From assembly GCA_045617505.1 (NCBI GenBank), contig JAZLIS010000006.1, forward strand, positions 52,808 through 116,807: a stretch of DNA of 64,000 bases, in the 5' to 3' direction. This DNA comes from Cacconaster sp045617505. GTDB taxonomy: Bacteria; Bacteroidota; Bacteroidia; Bacteroidales; UBA932. Below the pieces are notes generated by a model. The model was not told the origin of the DNA. It searched no databases and worked only from the letters and a program-made list of their open reading frames with translations. Shown here piece by piece: positions 1-9,388 of the stretch (the stretch's first letter is position 1; every line of letters starts with the position of its first letter). The position numbers were made by a program, and so were the translations under genes.

Positions 1-218
1 TTGAAGGGGTGAAGATATTTGTGGTGAATACGGTCAAGAGGGGAAAACACATATCCCATTTCTCACTCGGGGAGGCTGTGGATGTATGCCGCAGGGTAGG
101 GGCGGAAAAGTCGTATCTTACCCATCTCTCTCACCTGCTGCCACGTCATTCGGACCTGACTGTTGAGTTGCCTGACGGGATTTCCCCCGCTTATGATGGG
201 CTTTCCGTTGAATTCTGA
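1..218 (+). CDS. MBL-fold metallo-hydrolase, C-terminal part (cut by window edge)
   Basis: The frame is open from base 3 to the TGA at 216-218, giving 71 residues with no proper start, so this is the end of a gene that begins outside the window. The tail contains the motif SYLTHLSHLLPRHSDL and ends with LPDGISPAYDGLSVEF. Both are typical of the C-terminus of Bacteroidales beta-lactamase-fold hydrolases of the PhnP/YycJ-like kind, which bind metal and cleave phosphodiesters. The substrate is not visible from this fragment. Its last 28 bases overlap the end of the convergent mtaB gene. The family call rests on recalled C-terminal motifs only; the HxHxDH metal site lies upstream of the window. 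Confidence 0.7.
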   Translation, partial: EGVKIFVVNTVKRGKHISHFSLGEAVDVCRRVGAEKSYLTHLSHLLPRHSDLTVELPDGISPAYDGLSVEF

Positions 219-1501
219 ATCTCTTCCGGGCAAAGTCGGACCTTGACGATTTTCCCGATAAGCGAGTGGCCCGCCGGACGTTTCACACTGATGTAATTGT
301 CTGTATATCCGGAGATATATCCGTTTTTTTCGGTGCTTTCGAACAATACCGGAGCTTCCCTTCCGACGTTGGACGCAATGAATTCAGAGTGAAGCCGCCG
401 GCACAGTTCCTGAAGCCCGGCTGCCCGTTCGCTCTTGACGGACTCTTTCACCTGATCATTCCTCGCGGCGGCGATTGTCCCCTCCCTGCGGGAATAGGGG
501 AAGACGTGCAGATAGGCGGGGCGTATCCTTTCGAGAGTCCTTACTGTCTCGTTGAAATCTTCATCGGTCTCTCCGGGGAAGCCCACTATGACGTCAATAC
601 CGAAAAAGACGCGCCTCCCCCGTTCCTCCCGGCTCTCCATAAGGTCGCGGACGAGATTGATTTTCGCTTCGAACTCTTCCACCGTGTAACGGCGGTGCAT
701 CTGGCTCAGGGTCTTGTTGCAGCCGGACTGGATGGGGATGTGGAAGTGGGGAAGGAATTTGCGCCCCTCTCCGGCAATCCACTCCACCACCTCTTCCGTG
801 AGCAAATTGGGTTCGATTGAGGAGATGCGGTATCTCTCGATTCCCTCCACGGCATCCAGGGCTTTGAGGAGGTCGAGAAAACTCTCGCCGGTCGATTTGC
901 CATAATCTCCGATGTTCACTCCTGTGAGTACAATCTCTTTTATGCCGGCAGCGGCGGCCTCTCTTGCCTGGATGACAAGGTCGTCAATCGCTATGTTGCG
1001 GCTTTTGCCGCGGGCGTAGGGGACTGTGCAGTAGGAGCAGAAATAGTCGCATCCGTCCTGAACCTTGAGGAAGGAGCGGGTGCGCTCTCCGGATGAATAT
1101 GCCGGGAAGAGGGACTCTATCCCACTTGTGGGACACCTGTAGGCTCTTCTCTCGCCGGTCTTTTCAAATTCCGTCACTATGTCGGTCAGCCGGCCTTTGT
1201 CCTGTGCGCCGATTACGACACTGACTCCGTCAATGCCGAGAATCTCGTCCGCCTTGAGTTGGGCATAGCACCCCGTGACTGCGATGATTGCCTTCGGAGC
1301 AAGCCTGTGAAGCCTGCGGATAAGGTTTCTGCATTTCTTGTCGGCGTGTTCCGTAACCGAGCAGGTGTTGATCAGATAGACGTCGGCTTTGGTACCGGAA
1401 GATACGGTGCTGTATCCTATGCCGCTGAATTTACGGGCCCAGGTGGATGTCTCGGCGTAGTTGAGCTTGCATCCCAATGTTATGTAGGCTATGCTTTTCA
1501 A
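191..1501 (-). CDS. mtaB: tRNA t6A37 methylthiotransferase MtaB
   Basis: 436 residues. MtaB is a radical-SAM enzyme that adds a methylthio group to t6A at tRNA position 37. The N-terminal UPF0004 domain carries cluster cysteines C11 (GCKLNYAE), C47 (NTCSV) and C78 (TGCYA). The radical-SAM triad is C151-x3-C155-x2-C158. A TRAM-like region closes the protein. The start is TTG at 1501, immediately after the folB stop codon with no spacer; TTG is chosen because the family begins just before this TLGCKLN block and no ATG is available. Downstream of tsaD, which makes the t6A that MtaB modifies, so the gene order pairs the two steps of one tRNA modification. Confidence 0.95.
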   Translation of the reverse strand: MKSIAYITLGCKLNYAETSTWARKFSGIGYSTVSSGTKADVYLINTCSVTEHADKKCRNLIRRLHRLAPKAIIAVTGCYAQLKADEILGIDGVSVVIGAQDKGRLTDIVTEFEKTGERRAYRCPTSGIESLFPAYSSGERTRSFLKVQDGCDYFCSYCTVPYARGKSRNIAIDDLVIQAREAAAAGIKEIVLTGVNIGDYGKSTGESFLDLLKALDAVEGIERYRISSIEPNLLTEEVVEWIAGEGRKFLPHFHIPIQSGCNKTLSQMHRRYTVEEFEAKINLVRDLMESREERGRRVFFGIDVIVGFPGETDEDFNETVRTLERIRPAYLHVFPYSRREGTIAAARNDQVKESVKSERAAGLQELCRRLHSEFIASNVGREAPVLFESTEKNGYISGYTDNYISVKRPAGHSLIGKIVKVRLCPEEIQNSTESPS

Positions 1502-1861
1502 TTAGAAATCAATTGTGACGGATGAACTTTCCGTCTCTCCACCCACAGGGGGATTGTATTTTGTAACGGTCACTCTGCCGGAAGTTATCTGCGGAAATGC
1601 CTTGCTCACTGCCTCGGATATCCTGCGAACCACGTTTTCCATAAGGTTGGAGGGAATTTCCATCTCCCTCCTGACAATTGCGTAAATCTGTGAATAATCC
1701 ACGGCATCGGCAATATCATCGGACTGCGCCGCAGTGGAGAGGTCATAGTCATATTCAACATCCACGCTGAACAGGTTTCCTTCGGTCCGTTCGCTTTCCA
1801 GACAGCCGTGAAAGGCCCTGAACTTCATTCCTGAAAGCCTTACCATCTCCTCAGTCTCCAT
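1502..1861 (-). CDS. folB: dihydroneopterin aldolase FolB
   Basis: 119 residues from the ATG at 1861. FolB converts dihydroneopterin to 6-hydroxymethyl-dihydropterin and glycolaldehyde in folate synthesis. Visible signatures are the N-terminal block MKFRAFHGCLESERTEG and the C-terminal VTKYNPPVGG, which contains the conserved lysine. A longer frame reaches 1942 but would run through the tsaD end, and its extra 27 residues do not resemble the family. The chosen start overlaps the tsaD stop by 11 bases, and a second ATG 15 bases further in is an alternative. Translationally coupled to tsaD upstream and mtaB downstream. Confidence 0.93.
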   Translation of the reverse strand: METEEMVRLSGMKFRAFHGCLESERTEGNLFSVDVEYDYDLSTAAQSDDIADAVDYSQIYAIVRREMEIPSNLMENVVRRISEAVSKAFPQITSGRVTVTKYNPPVGGETESSSVTIDF

Positions 1862-2879
1862 ATTCCGCAGCTCTCGAAAGAGGGGCCACGTCAAGTTTCG
1901 TGAACATCTTCTCCAGATATTTGAAATGTCCGGTGATGGCAATCATCGCGGCGTTGTCGGTGGTGAATCGGAGTTCGGGCAGGAAAGTGGTCCATCCTCG
2001 CTTCTGACCCTCCTCCTGAATCCTCTGCCTGAGCCCGCTGTTCGCGGATACTCCGCCCGATATTGCAACCTGCTTTATTTCCGTCTGTTTTACTGCAAGA
2101 ATGAGCTTTTTGAGGAGTATGTCAATCAGGTCTTTCTGAAAGGAGGCACATATGTCCGCCTTGTGCCTTTCGATGAAGTCGGGGTCTTCTTTCAGGCGGT
2201 CCCTCAAGAAGTAGAGCAGGGAGGTCTTGATTCCGCTGAAACTGTAATCCAGAGCCGGAATGTTCGGCTTGGCGAAACGGTAGGCATTCTCATCTCCCTC
2301 CTTTGCAAGCCGGTCTATGACAGGGCCTCCGGGATATCCCAAACCCATATGCTTGGCGCATTTGTCGAATGCCTCGCCTACGGCATCGTCTATGGTGTGG
2401 CCCAGAATCTCGAAATTCAGAGGAGTGTCAACCCGTACAATCTGGGTGTGTCCTCCCGATACCAGAAGGCAGAGAAACGGAAATTCCGGAGACCTGTTCA
2501 CCTTTCCTTCCACCTTTACAAAGTGCGATAATATGTGGCCCTGAAGGTGATTCACCTCTATCATCGGTTTGCCTGATGCAAGACTCAGTCCCTTCGCGAA
2601 GGAGGTGCCGACAAGCAGTGATCCGAGAAGCCCGGGGCCGCGTGTGAACGCTATCGCGTCTATATCGTCCATAGTCACTTCGGCGATGCGCAGGGCTTCG
2701 CTCACAACAGGGACGATGTTCAGCTGATGGGCTCTTGATGCAAGTTCGGGGATAACCCCTCCGTAACGGCGGTGGACCTCCTGTGAAGCCATAGTGTTGG
2801 AGAGCAGAAATCCGTCTCTGAGCACCGCCGCGGAGGTGTCGTCACACGATGATTCTATACCAAGTACAGTTATTGCCAT
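1851..2879 (-). CDS. tsaD: tRNA N6-threonylcarbamoyladenosine synthase subunit TsaD
   Basis: 342 residues, normal for the family. TsaD transfers the threonylcarbamoyl group to A37 of ANN-decoding tRNAs, working with TsaB and TsaE. It begins with ITVLGIESSCDDTSAAV, has the metal-binding pair H111 and H115 (NHLQGHILSH), a GGHTQI block and the late AISGGVSANSGLR motif of the actin/Hsp70-like ASKHA fold. First gene of a leftward set with folB and mtaB. Its promoter is interlocked with that of the divergent tamB-like gene (see 2894-2928). Start ATG at 2879 fits the family N-terminus exactly. Confidence 0.97.
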   Translation of the reverse strand: MAITVLGIESSCDDTSAAVLRDGFLLSNTMASQEVHRRYGGVIPELASRAHQLNIVPVVSEALRIAEVTMDDIDAIAFTRGPGLLGSLLVGTSFAKGLSLASGKPMIEVNHLQGHILSHFVKVEGKVNRSPEFPFLCLLVSGGHTQIVRVDTPLNFEILGHTIDDAVGEAFDKCAKHMGLGYPGGPVIDRLAKEGDENAYRFAKPNIPALDYSFSGIKTSLLYFLRDRLKEDPDFIERHKADICASFQKDLIDILLKKLILAVKQTEIKQVAISGGVSANSGLRQRIQEEGQKRGWTTFLPELRFTTDNAAMIAITGHFKYLEKMFTKLDVAPLSRAAEYGD

Positions 2880-2893
2880 ACGGTCTATATTTG

Positions 2894-2925
2894 TTGCAAA
2901 AATAGCACTTTTTCTCTTATCTTTG
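2894..2925 (+). promoter_or_regulatory. tamB-like gene promoter, TTG-N21-TATCTTTG
   Basis: TTG (2894-2896) is followed after 21 bases by TATCTTTG (2918-2925). Only six bases separate the box from the ATG at 2932, so transcription should begin at or next to the start codon (leaderless or nearly so). It overlaps the tsaD promoter almost completely, with each -33 abutting the other's -7 box. Confidence 0.65.
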
Positions 2926-2928
2926 CAA
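2897..2928 (-). promoter_or_regulatory. tsaD promoter, TTG-N21-TATTTTTG
   Basis: On the minus strand TTG (2928-2926) lies 21 bases before TATTTTTG (2904-2897). This matches the Bacteroidota sigma-factor pattern TTTG / TAnnTTTG. The predicted start point is about 10-13 bases before the tsaD ATG. The element is superimposed on the tamB promoter of the opposite strand. Confidence 0.65.
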
Positions 2929-2931
2929 GAT

Positions 2932-5900
2932 ATGCCCCGGGTTAGGAAAATAGTCTTTTCAGTACTGCTCGCGCTGCTTATGATTCCGGCTGCGCTTGTG
3001 ATATGTGTACAGCTGCCCGTGGTTCAGACTGCATTGTGCAATGCCGTGGCGGAAAAGCTTGCAGAAAAAGTGGATGGTCAGGCGAGAATAGGCAGAATCT
3101 ATCTGTCGCCACCCAATTATCTGATTCTGAAGGATATTTTGATTACTCAGAACGACGGCAGGGACACTGTTGCACACATCGGCAAATTTATGGTGAAGGT
3201 CAACGCTCCTTCCTTTTTGGGGGACAATCCGCAGATTCACCGAATAGTGCTCGAAAGGGGTGAACTCCATCTGGAAAAACTCAAGCCTCTGCTTGCCGGA
3301 TTATCCGCCCTCAAGCCTATAGAGAATGACCCCGGGAGGGATACTCTCCTGAAGGAGAGGAGGCTCCCTTACAACACCGTCACTCTGGGCCTGCTTCGGG
3401 TAAAGGATTTCGATTTCAGCCTTCGTAACTTCAACAAGACACCGATAGACAGGGACCGGCGGCCCGTGAAACTCGACTGGGCTGATCTGCATCTTCAGGA
3501 CATAAATCTGGAGATGAATTCCATAGTTCTGACAGACTCCATCACCTGTACAATCCGGAATCTTTCCGCAAAGGAGCTGCACGGATTCGATATGAACACT
3601 TTCCGTTGTGACGTGGTGATGAACGGAAGCGGTATCCATATCGACGGACTGAATTACAACGACGGCTATTCCAATCTTGTCGCTCCGCATCTGGACCTGC
3701 TTTTCGATGACTTCTCCGCATTCTCCGATTTCTGCAACAAGGTCACCTTCGACGCGACATTCGACAACACTTTCCTCGATTTCAAATCCCTCAGGTATTA
3801 CGGGGTCAAGGATGGGTTGAATCTCAAGTTGTATGTGAACGGCCGTGTGACCGGGCCTGTCAGCCATCTGGACAGCGAACGGCTGGACGTATATTCCGGT
3901 ACCCGTCAGACCCATCTGATACTGGTGCCGCATATCGTCGGCCTTCCCATGAGCAAATCTACAATGGCCAGTGTCAAGGTATTGAATTTGACCACCAACT
4001 TTACCGACGTATCCCAGATTGTATCCGAAGTTACCAAAAGCAGGAACTTCAACAGAAAAAAAATATCCCGTCTGGCTCGTGGGGAGAGAATCAGCTTCAA
4101 GGGCTCACTGGACGGCCTTTTCACCGATTTCGTGGCATACGGGACTCTGAAAGGGGAGAATCTCGGTACGGCCGATGTCGATGTCATCTGTCGGGCTGAC
4201 AAGGAGAGGGGTTATACCATAGACGGTTATCTGGATGCGGATCGCTTTGATCTGGGGCTGCTGCTGCAGAGCAGTGCAGTCGGGCCGCTTACCTGCAACG
4301 GGCAGGCTACGGTATATACCGGCAGGAACCTTGATGTACAGATGGACCGTCTTGATATAGAGTCCGTTACGCTTATGGGACGTGAATACGGTGACATAGG
4401 GATTGCCGGAAGATTTGTGGACGGAGGCCTGCGGCTTAATGCGGAGTGTAATGATGACTGGGTACGGTTCGGATTAAGGACAGAAGTAGGCAAACTCTCC
4501 CTTGACAATTCCAGCCTCAGCCTTGTAATTGACAATCTGGAATTCTATCAGGATTCAACTCTCTATCATCTTGGAGATATTCTGCTCAGCGCCGAATCGG
4601 GTCCGGAAGGCTCCTCCATCGATATGTCGTCCTCTTTCGCCGATCTGGGGTTCAGCAGTGACAAGGATTTCGCCCATTTTGTAAACTGTCTGTCCGAGCG
4701 CAATTTTTCTGACCTGAGGGCCGGAATTTCCGTTATTGTCAAGGAAGCCGAACCGTTGCTTAAAGTGTTCGTCCCCTCTCTCTTCATCGGGCACGGAACC
4801 ACTCTGACCTATGAACATTCCCCGGAAGAATCCGGAACTTCCCTTCTGCAATCCGATCTTGTCGCATGGGGCAATATATATCTCAAGAACCTCACTGTCA
4901 ATGCAGTGACGGATTCCCTGAACGGGGTGGACCTGAAAATCCTCTCCGACCTTGTGAAATGCGGAGGAGTCGATTTCCAATCCGTAAGAGTGGGTGTCGA
5001 TATGATCAGTGACACCTCCGCCTCCTTTGTGGGGTTGCTCAATGAGTCACAGTTCCTTTTCGGAGGACATAAATGGACTCTGTCCTCCGACACTGTCCGT
5101 GTCGGTAAGAACAACATACGGATAGACAGTCTGGTCCTTGCCAATCTCGGACATTCCGTCGTAGTTGACGGAGTGCTCGGGGATGGAGAGGGGCTCTCAG
5201 TGCGGCTCAAAGATATGGACCTCTCCCTGTTCGAGTCCATTTTCGGAAGTTCCGTCAAACTTGGCGGCTCTTTCAACGGAGAGTGCAGCGCGGTTAATTT
5301 CTTCGGGGAGAACAGCGCTATCCTGGCCGATGTGAGGGGTGATTCCATTTCGGTGAACAGACGGCTTTTCGGTGACCTGGACCTCCGGGCACTGTGGAAT
5401 ACAACTGACCGCAGGGTGGATGTTTCAATTGAGAACAGACTGGATGGAAAACTCCCGCTTTCTGCCGGAGGCTCGTTCCTGCCGGCAAGTGACAGCATTG
5501 ACTTGGATGTTGTTATGGACAGGCTAAATCCCGGCCTTTTCGAGCCTTTCCTCTCAGGTCTGGTGAAAGATATGGACGGAGCTCTGAGCGGGAAGGTGAA
5601 TCTTTCCGGGCCTCTTGACACTTTGACACTCTCCGGCACCGGATGCCGGTTGGACAGCATAGGATGTACGCTGGCCTATACCAATGTTCCCTACAGAATC
5701 GAAGGCCCCTTCTCCATAGACAATTCCGGCATCCGCCTCGACGGTCTGACCATCTTCGATGCAGAAGGAAACCACGGGCGGGTGAACGGCGGCGTGATGT
5801 TCAACGGCCTGAAAAACATAAAGCTCAATACCAGAATCGTGATGGACAATCTGATGGCCCTCAATACAGGGTTGAGGGATAACGATGCCTTCTACGGAAA

Positions 5901-7149
5901 GGCATACGCATCAGGCTTCGTACATATTGGAGGCGGAGGGGGAAGGGCCATGCTGCTGGACATTTCTGCAAGAACAGAGGATAAGACAGATATTCACATA
6001 CCTATTGGCTCTTCAGGAAAGGATGTGCAGTCCATTCTCACCTTCATCCCGCACGAGCGTGTAAAAATCAGTGAATTCGATTCTCTTCTGGCAGCAAGGA
6101 CAACGGCAAAAAAGAAGAGCTCCGGTGGTGGGATGGATGTAAGGCTCAGGGTGGAGGCTAATCCTCTGGCCAGAGTTCAGCTCGAAATAAACCGTTCTAC
6201 CGGCGACATACTGGCAGCTTCCGGAGACGGATTGATTACCATAACTTCCGAGGCGGGCCGCGGTTTCGACATCAAGGGAGATTATACCGTACAGAGCGGA
6301 AACTATCGGTTCACGCTTGTAGGAGGGGTGCTCTCCAAGGAGTTTGTCATAGAACCCGGAGGGACCATCTCAATGAATGGGGACATTATGGAATCCCGGC
6401 TTGATATGACAGCCAAATACAGGACGAAGGCCTCTCTATCCACCCTGATTTCAGATACATCATCGGTTGGGCCGCGAAGAAATGTCGAGTGCGGAATAGG
6501 CCTTTCGGGAAAGCTTTCCAATCCCGAACTTTCGTTCAATGTTGAGATTCCGGACCTTGATCCCACCTCGATGAGTCAGGTTGAATCGGCTCTCAACACT
6601 GAAGAGAAGAGGATGAAACAGGTTCTCTCCCTTCTCCTTTCCGGCAGTTTCGTCCCTGATCAAAACGGCGGAATCGCAAATACCTCAACCGTACTCTATT
6701 CCAATGTGACCGAAATGATGGCCAATCAGTTCAACAATATCTTCCGTCAGCTGGAGATTCCTCTCGACTTCGGATTCAACTACCAGCCCTCTTCCGATGG
6801 AAGGAGCCTCTTTGACGTAGCTGTCTCCACCCAACTCTTCAACAATCGTGTCATTATCAACGGCAATATCGGCAACAGGAAGAACACCACTTCCAGTTCC
6901 AGTGACGTTGTTGGGGATATCGACGTACAGATAAAACTCAACAAGGCCGGTAAACTGATGCTCAATCTCTTCAGCCATTCAGCGGACCAATACAGCAATT
7001 ACCTGGATCAGGCCCAGCGAAACGGAGCGGGCATTGTCTATAAGGAGGAGTTTGATACTTTCCGCGAATTGTGGAGAAAGATGTTCTGGAGCAAGAAGCA
7101 CCGCGAGGCTGAGGCGCAGAGACTCAAGGAGAAAAGAGAGGGAAAATGA
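2932..7149 (+). CDS. TamB-like translocation/assembly module protein
   Basis: 1405 residues from the ATG at 2932. TamB spans the periplasm as a beta-taco and helps move lipids or assemble proteins at the outer membrane. A single N-terminal membrane helix (about residues 5-27) anchors it. Long repetitive beta-rich sequence with AsmA-like stretches follows, and the last ~400 residues match the TamB/DUF490 domain (SGNYRFTLVGGVLSKEF, later FNNIFRQLEIPLDFGFNYQPS). A longer open frame begins at 2794 inside tsaD and before the promoter, so it is rejected. No partner TamA is in the window. ATGA overlap with the next gene. Divergent from tsaD. Confidence 0.9.
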   Translation: MPRVRKIVFSVLLALLMIPAALVICVQLPVVQTALCNAVAEKLAEKVDGQARIGRIYLSPPNYLILKDILITQNDGRDTVAHIGKFMVKVNAPSFLGDNPQIHRIVLERGELHLEKLKPLLAGLSALKPIENDPGRDTLLKERRLPYNTVTLGLLRVKDFDFSLRNFNKTPIDRDRRPVKLDWADLHLQDINLEMNSIVLTDSITCTIRNLSAKELHGFDMNTFRCDVVMNGSGIHIDGLNYNDGYSNLVAPHLDLLFDDFSAFSDFCNKVTFDATFDNTFLDFKSLRYYGVKDGLNLKLYVNGRVTGPVSHLDSERLDVYSGTRQTHLILVPHIVGLPMSKSTMASVKVLNLTTNFTDVSQIVSEVTKSRNFNRKKISRLARGERISFKGSLDGLFTDFVAYGTLKGENLGTADVDVICRADKERGYTIDGYLDADRFDLGLLLQSSAVGPLTCNGQATVYTGRNLDVQMDRLDIESVTLMGREYGDIGIAGRFVDGGLRLNAECNDDWVRFGLRTEVGKLSLDNSSLSLVIDNLEFYQDSTLYHLGDILLSAESGPEGSSIDMSSSFADLGFSSDKDFAHFVNCLSERNFSDLRAGISVIVKEAEPLLKVFVPSLFIGHGTTLTYEHSPEESGTSLLQSDLVAWGNIYLKNLTVNAVTDSLNGVDLKILSDLVKCGGVDFQSVRVGVDMISDTSASFVGLLNESQFLFGGHKWTLSSDTVRVGKNNIRIDSLVLANLGHSVVVDGVLGDGEGLSVRLKDMDLSLFESIFGSSVKLGGSFNGECSAVNFFGENSAILADVRGDSISVNRRLFGDLDLRALWNTTDRRVDVSIENRLDGKLPLSAGGSFLPASDSIDLDVVMDRLNPGLFEPFLSGLVKDMDGALSGKVNLSGPLDTLTLSGTGCRLDSIGCTLAYTNVPYRIEGPFSIDNSGIRLDGLTIFDAEGNHGRVNGGVMFNGLKNIKLNTRIVMDNLMALNTGLRDNDAFYGKAYASGFVHIGGGGGRAMLLDISARTEDKTDIHIPIGSSGKDVQSILTFIPHERVKISEFDSLLAARTTAKKKSSGGGMDVRLRVEANPLARVQLEINRSTGDILAASGDGLITITSEAGRGFDIKGDYTVQSGNYRFTLVGGVLSKEFVIEPGGTISMNGDIMESRLDMTAKYRTKASLSTLISDTSSVGPRRNVECGIGLSGKLSNPELSFNVEIPDLDPTSMSQVESALNTEEKRMKQVLSLLLSGSFVPDQNGGIANTSTVLYSNVTEMMANQFNNIFRQLEIPLDFGFNYQPSSDGRSLFDVAVSTQLFNNRVIINGNIGNRKNTTSSSSDVVGDIDVQIKLNKAGKLMLNLFSHSADQYSNYLDQAQRNGAGIVYKEEFDTFRELWRKMFWSKKHREAEAQRLKEKREGK

Positions 7150-7850
7150 AAAAAGGAAGATTGTTTTTGATTCCCACACCGTTGGGAGATTATGCGCCGG
7201 AGCTGGTTCTTCCCCGTCCGGTTTTTGAGGTTATCCCGACCGTCAGCCTCTATTTTGTGGAGGAGGTCAGGACGGCCAGACGTTTCCTCTCGGCCGCAGG
7301 CCTTAAAGGGCATATCGAAGGGCTGGAATTCCACGAGATTAATGAACATTCCACTCCCGGTCAGATTGCGGAGATGGGACATCTGCTCGGAGAACGGGAT
7401 GCGGCCTTGATTTCTGAGGCCGGCCTTCCCGCTGTGGCCGACCCGGGGGCGCAACTTGTGGCAATCGCTCACGCGATGGGTGTGGAGGTCATACCGATGG
7501 TCGGGCCCTCGTCGCTGATGATGGCCCTGATGTCTTCGGGACTAAACGGACAGTGCTTTGCTTTTTCCGGCTATCTTCCTGTGAAACAGGATGCCAGAAG
7601 GAGCGCAATTGCAGAGCTTGAGAGGGCCTCCGCACGACTGTCTCAGAGCCGGATAATAATAGAGACACCCTACCGCAACGATTCACTCCTTGCAGACTTG
7701 CTTGCGGTGCTCGAGCCCGCTACCCGGCTATGCATTGCGGCCGACATAACCCTTCCGACACAATTCATCAGGACGCTTCCTGTCTCAGAATGGAGAAAGA
7801 ACATTCCGACAATCGGCAAGCGCCCCTGCGTTTTCATACTGCTTGCATGA
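7146..7850 (+). CDS. RsmI-like SAM-dependent methyltransferase paralogue
   Basis: 234 residues of the tetrapyrrole-methylase fold. It keeps the RsmI order of motifs: FLIPTPLGD near the start, LISEAGLPAVADPGA, VIPMVGPSSLMMALMSSGL and the IIETPYRN block. It departs from true RsmI in several places, for example VEEVRTARRFLSAAG in place of the usual AEDTRTS segment. The window also holds a canonical rsmI at 11198-11860, so this copy probably methylates something else; its target is unknown to me. Overlaps the tamB-like gene by four bases and is itself followed by an ATGA overlap with the FAD oxidoreductase, so all three are translationally coupled. Confidence 0.85.
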   Translation: MKKGRLFLIPTPLGDYAPELVLPRPVFEVIPTVSLYFVEEVRTARRFLSAAGLKGHIEGLEFHEINEHSTPGQIAEMGHLLGERDAALISEAGLPAVADPGAQLVAIAHAMGVEVIPMVGPSSLMMALMSSGLNGQCFAFSGYLPVKQDARRSAIAELERASARLSQSRIIIETPYRNDSLLADLLAVLEPATRLCIAADITLPTQFIRTLPVSEWRKNIPTIGKRPCVFILLA

Positions 7851-9388
7851 AAGAGTTCGACATATCATTCCCAATCCGGCATACACCTTCTGCCGAAGAG
7901 CTGATTTCAGCGGCCGCGAGGGCTCTCGGAATCGCAAAGACCAAGGTGGCCTGCGCACGCATCGTGCGCCGTTCACTGGATGCACGAGGTGAAATAATTT
8001 ACCGCTACAGGGTTCAGGCCGCAGCTGTCGGGGAGGAGGTTGAGGAGTATGATCTTCCCGAATATCGGAACGTCTCCTCCGCCAAACCTGTAATCGTCGT
8101 CGGGGGAGGACCTGCAGGAATGTTTGCATCTCTCCGCCTCCTTATGGAGGGCAGACGGCCTGTGATACTTGAGAGGGGGAAGGACGTTCATTCCAGAAAA
8201 TCCGACCTTGCCGCACTGAACAGGGAGGGAAAGGTCAATCCGGAATCCAACTACTGCTTCGGCGAGGGCGGTGCGGGAACCTTTTCGGACGGCAAACTCT
8301 TCACCCGTTCCAACAAGAGGGGGGATATACGTGAGGTTCTGTACCAACTTGTCCGTTTCGGGGCCGATGAGAGCATTCTGACTGAAGCCCATCCCCATAT
8401 AGGCAGCGACCGTCTTCCCCGGATTGTGGAGAATATCCGCAACTGCATAACGGAACACGGAGGAGAGTATCATTTCGGAGAGAAAGTAATTGATATCGAG
8501 CCTGTTGCCGGAGCTTCCGGGGACAGGTGGCGGGTTGTCTGCCAGGGCGGTGCCGTATATACCGCGCCCGATGTCATTCTTGCCACAGGTCACTCTTCAA
8601 GGGAAATCTACAAACTTTTCGATACGAAGGGCTGGCCGCTTCAGGCAAAGGGTTTCGCGCTTGGCCTGAGGGCGGAGCACCAACAGTCCCTGATAAACAG
8701 AATCCAGTATCACGGGAAATACCAACCTTGGATGCCTGCGGCGGAATATTCTCTGGTGGAGCAGGTGGAGGGTAGGGGGGTCTTCAGCTTCTGTATGTGT
8801 CCGGGAGGTATTCTGGTCCCTGCGGTGACTTCTGAAGGAGAACTTGTTCTCAACGGAATGTCCGGGTCCGGGCGAAGTTCCCGATGGGCCAATGCCGGTA
8901 TTGTCTGTTCCGTCGAACCCGAGGATATTCCCGGTTTTGACAAGTACGGTCCTTTCGGTCTGCTGGAGTTTCAGCGTTCAGTGGAGAGGGGTATGTTCAA
9001 TTTCTCTTCATCAATCAAGGCTCCCGGCCAGAGGATGATGGATTTCTGCAGAAGGAGGGATTCGGCCAATCTTCCCGCTTCATCTTATCAGCCCGGTGTC
9101 CTGAATGCTCCCCTGTACGAGATGTTGCCGGAATTCGTCTATTCCAGGCTGCGCGTGGCATTCTCGGAATTCGGGCGAAAGATGAGGGGGTACTACACCA
9201 ATGATGCGCTTCTCCTTGCGGTCGAGTCAAGGACGTCGTCTCCTGTGCGTATCCTCAGGGATGAGCGGACAATGTCAGTTACGGGCCTGCCGGGCCTCTA
9301 TCCCTGTGGGGAAGGAGCCGGCTATGCGGGTGGAATCGTTTCCAGTGCCGTTGACGGGATTTTAGTGGCAGCCTCCATTGCAGGATGA
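7847..9388 (+). CDS. FAD-dependent dehydrogenase (COG2509-type NAD(P)/FAD oxidoreductase)
   Basis: 513 residues starting at the ATG of an ATGA overlap with the preceding methyltransferase. An N-terminal ~85-residue ferredoxin-like part precedes the Rossmann dinucleotide site IVVGGGPAGMFASLRLL and ILERG. Next come EGGAGTFSDGKL, the ATGHSSREIY segment and a C-terminal YPCGEGAGYAGGI FAD-contacting motif. These match the family of uncharacterised FAD dehydrogenases common in Bacteroidota and Firmicutes; the physiological substrate is not known. A longer frame starting at 7730 lies inside the methyltransferase and is rejected. The last 27 bases overlap the convergent SlyD-like gene. Confidence 0.88.
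   Translation: MKEFDISFPIRHTPSAEELISAAARALGIAKTKVACARIVRRSLDARGEIIYRYRVQAAAVGEEVEEYDLPEYRNVSSAKPVIVVGGGPAGMFASLRLLMEGRRPVILERGKDVHSRKSDLAALNREGKVNPESNYCFGEGGAGTFSDGKLFTRSNKRGDIREVLYQLVRFGADESILTEAHPHIGSDRLPRIVENIRNCITEHGGEYHFGEKVIDIEPVAGASGDRWRVVCQGGAVYTAPDVILATGHSSREIYKLFDTKGWPLQAKGFALGLRAEHQQSLINRIQYHGKYQPWMPAAEYSLVEQVEGRGVFSFCMCPGGILVPAVTSEGELVLNGMSGSGRSSRWANAGIVCSVEPEDIPGFDKYGPFGLLEFQRSVERGMFNFSSSIKAPGQRMMDFCRRRDSANLPASSYQPGVLNAPLYEMLPEFVYSRLRVAFSEFGRKMRGYYTNDALLLAVESRTSSPVRILRDERTMSVTGLPGLYPCGEGAGYAGGIVSSAVDGILVAASIAG

Noticed and set aside
266..820. Open frame antisense to mtaB
   Set aside because: No start context or homology signal, and mtaB is certain on the other strand.
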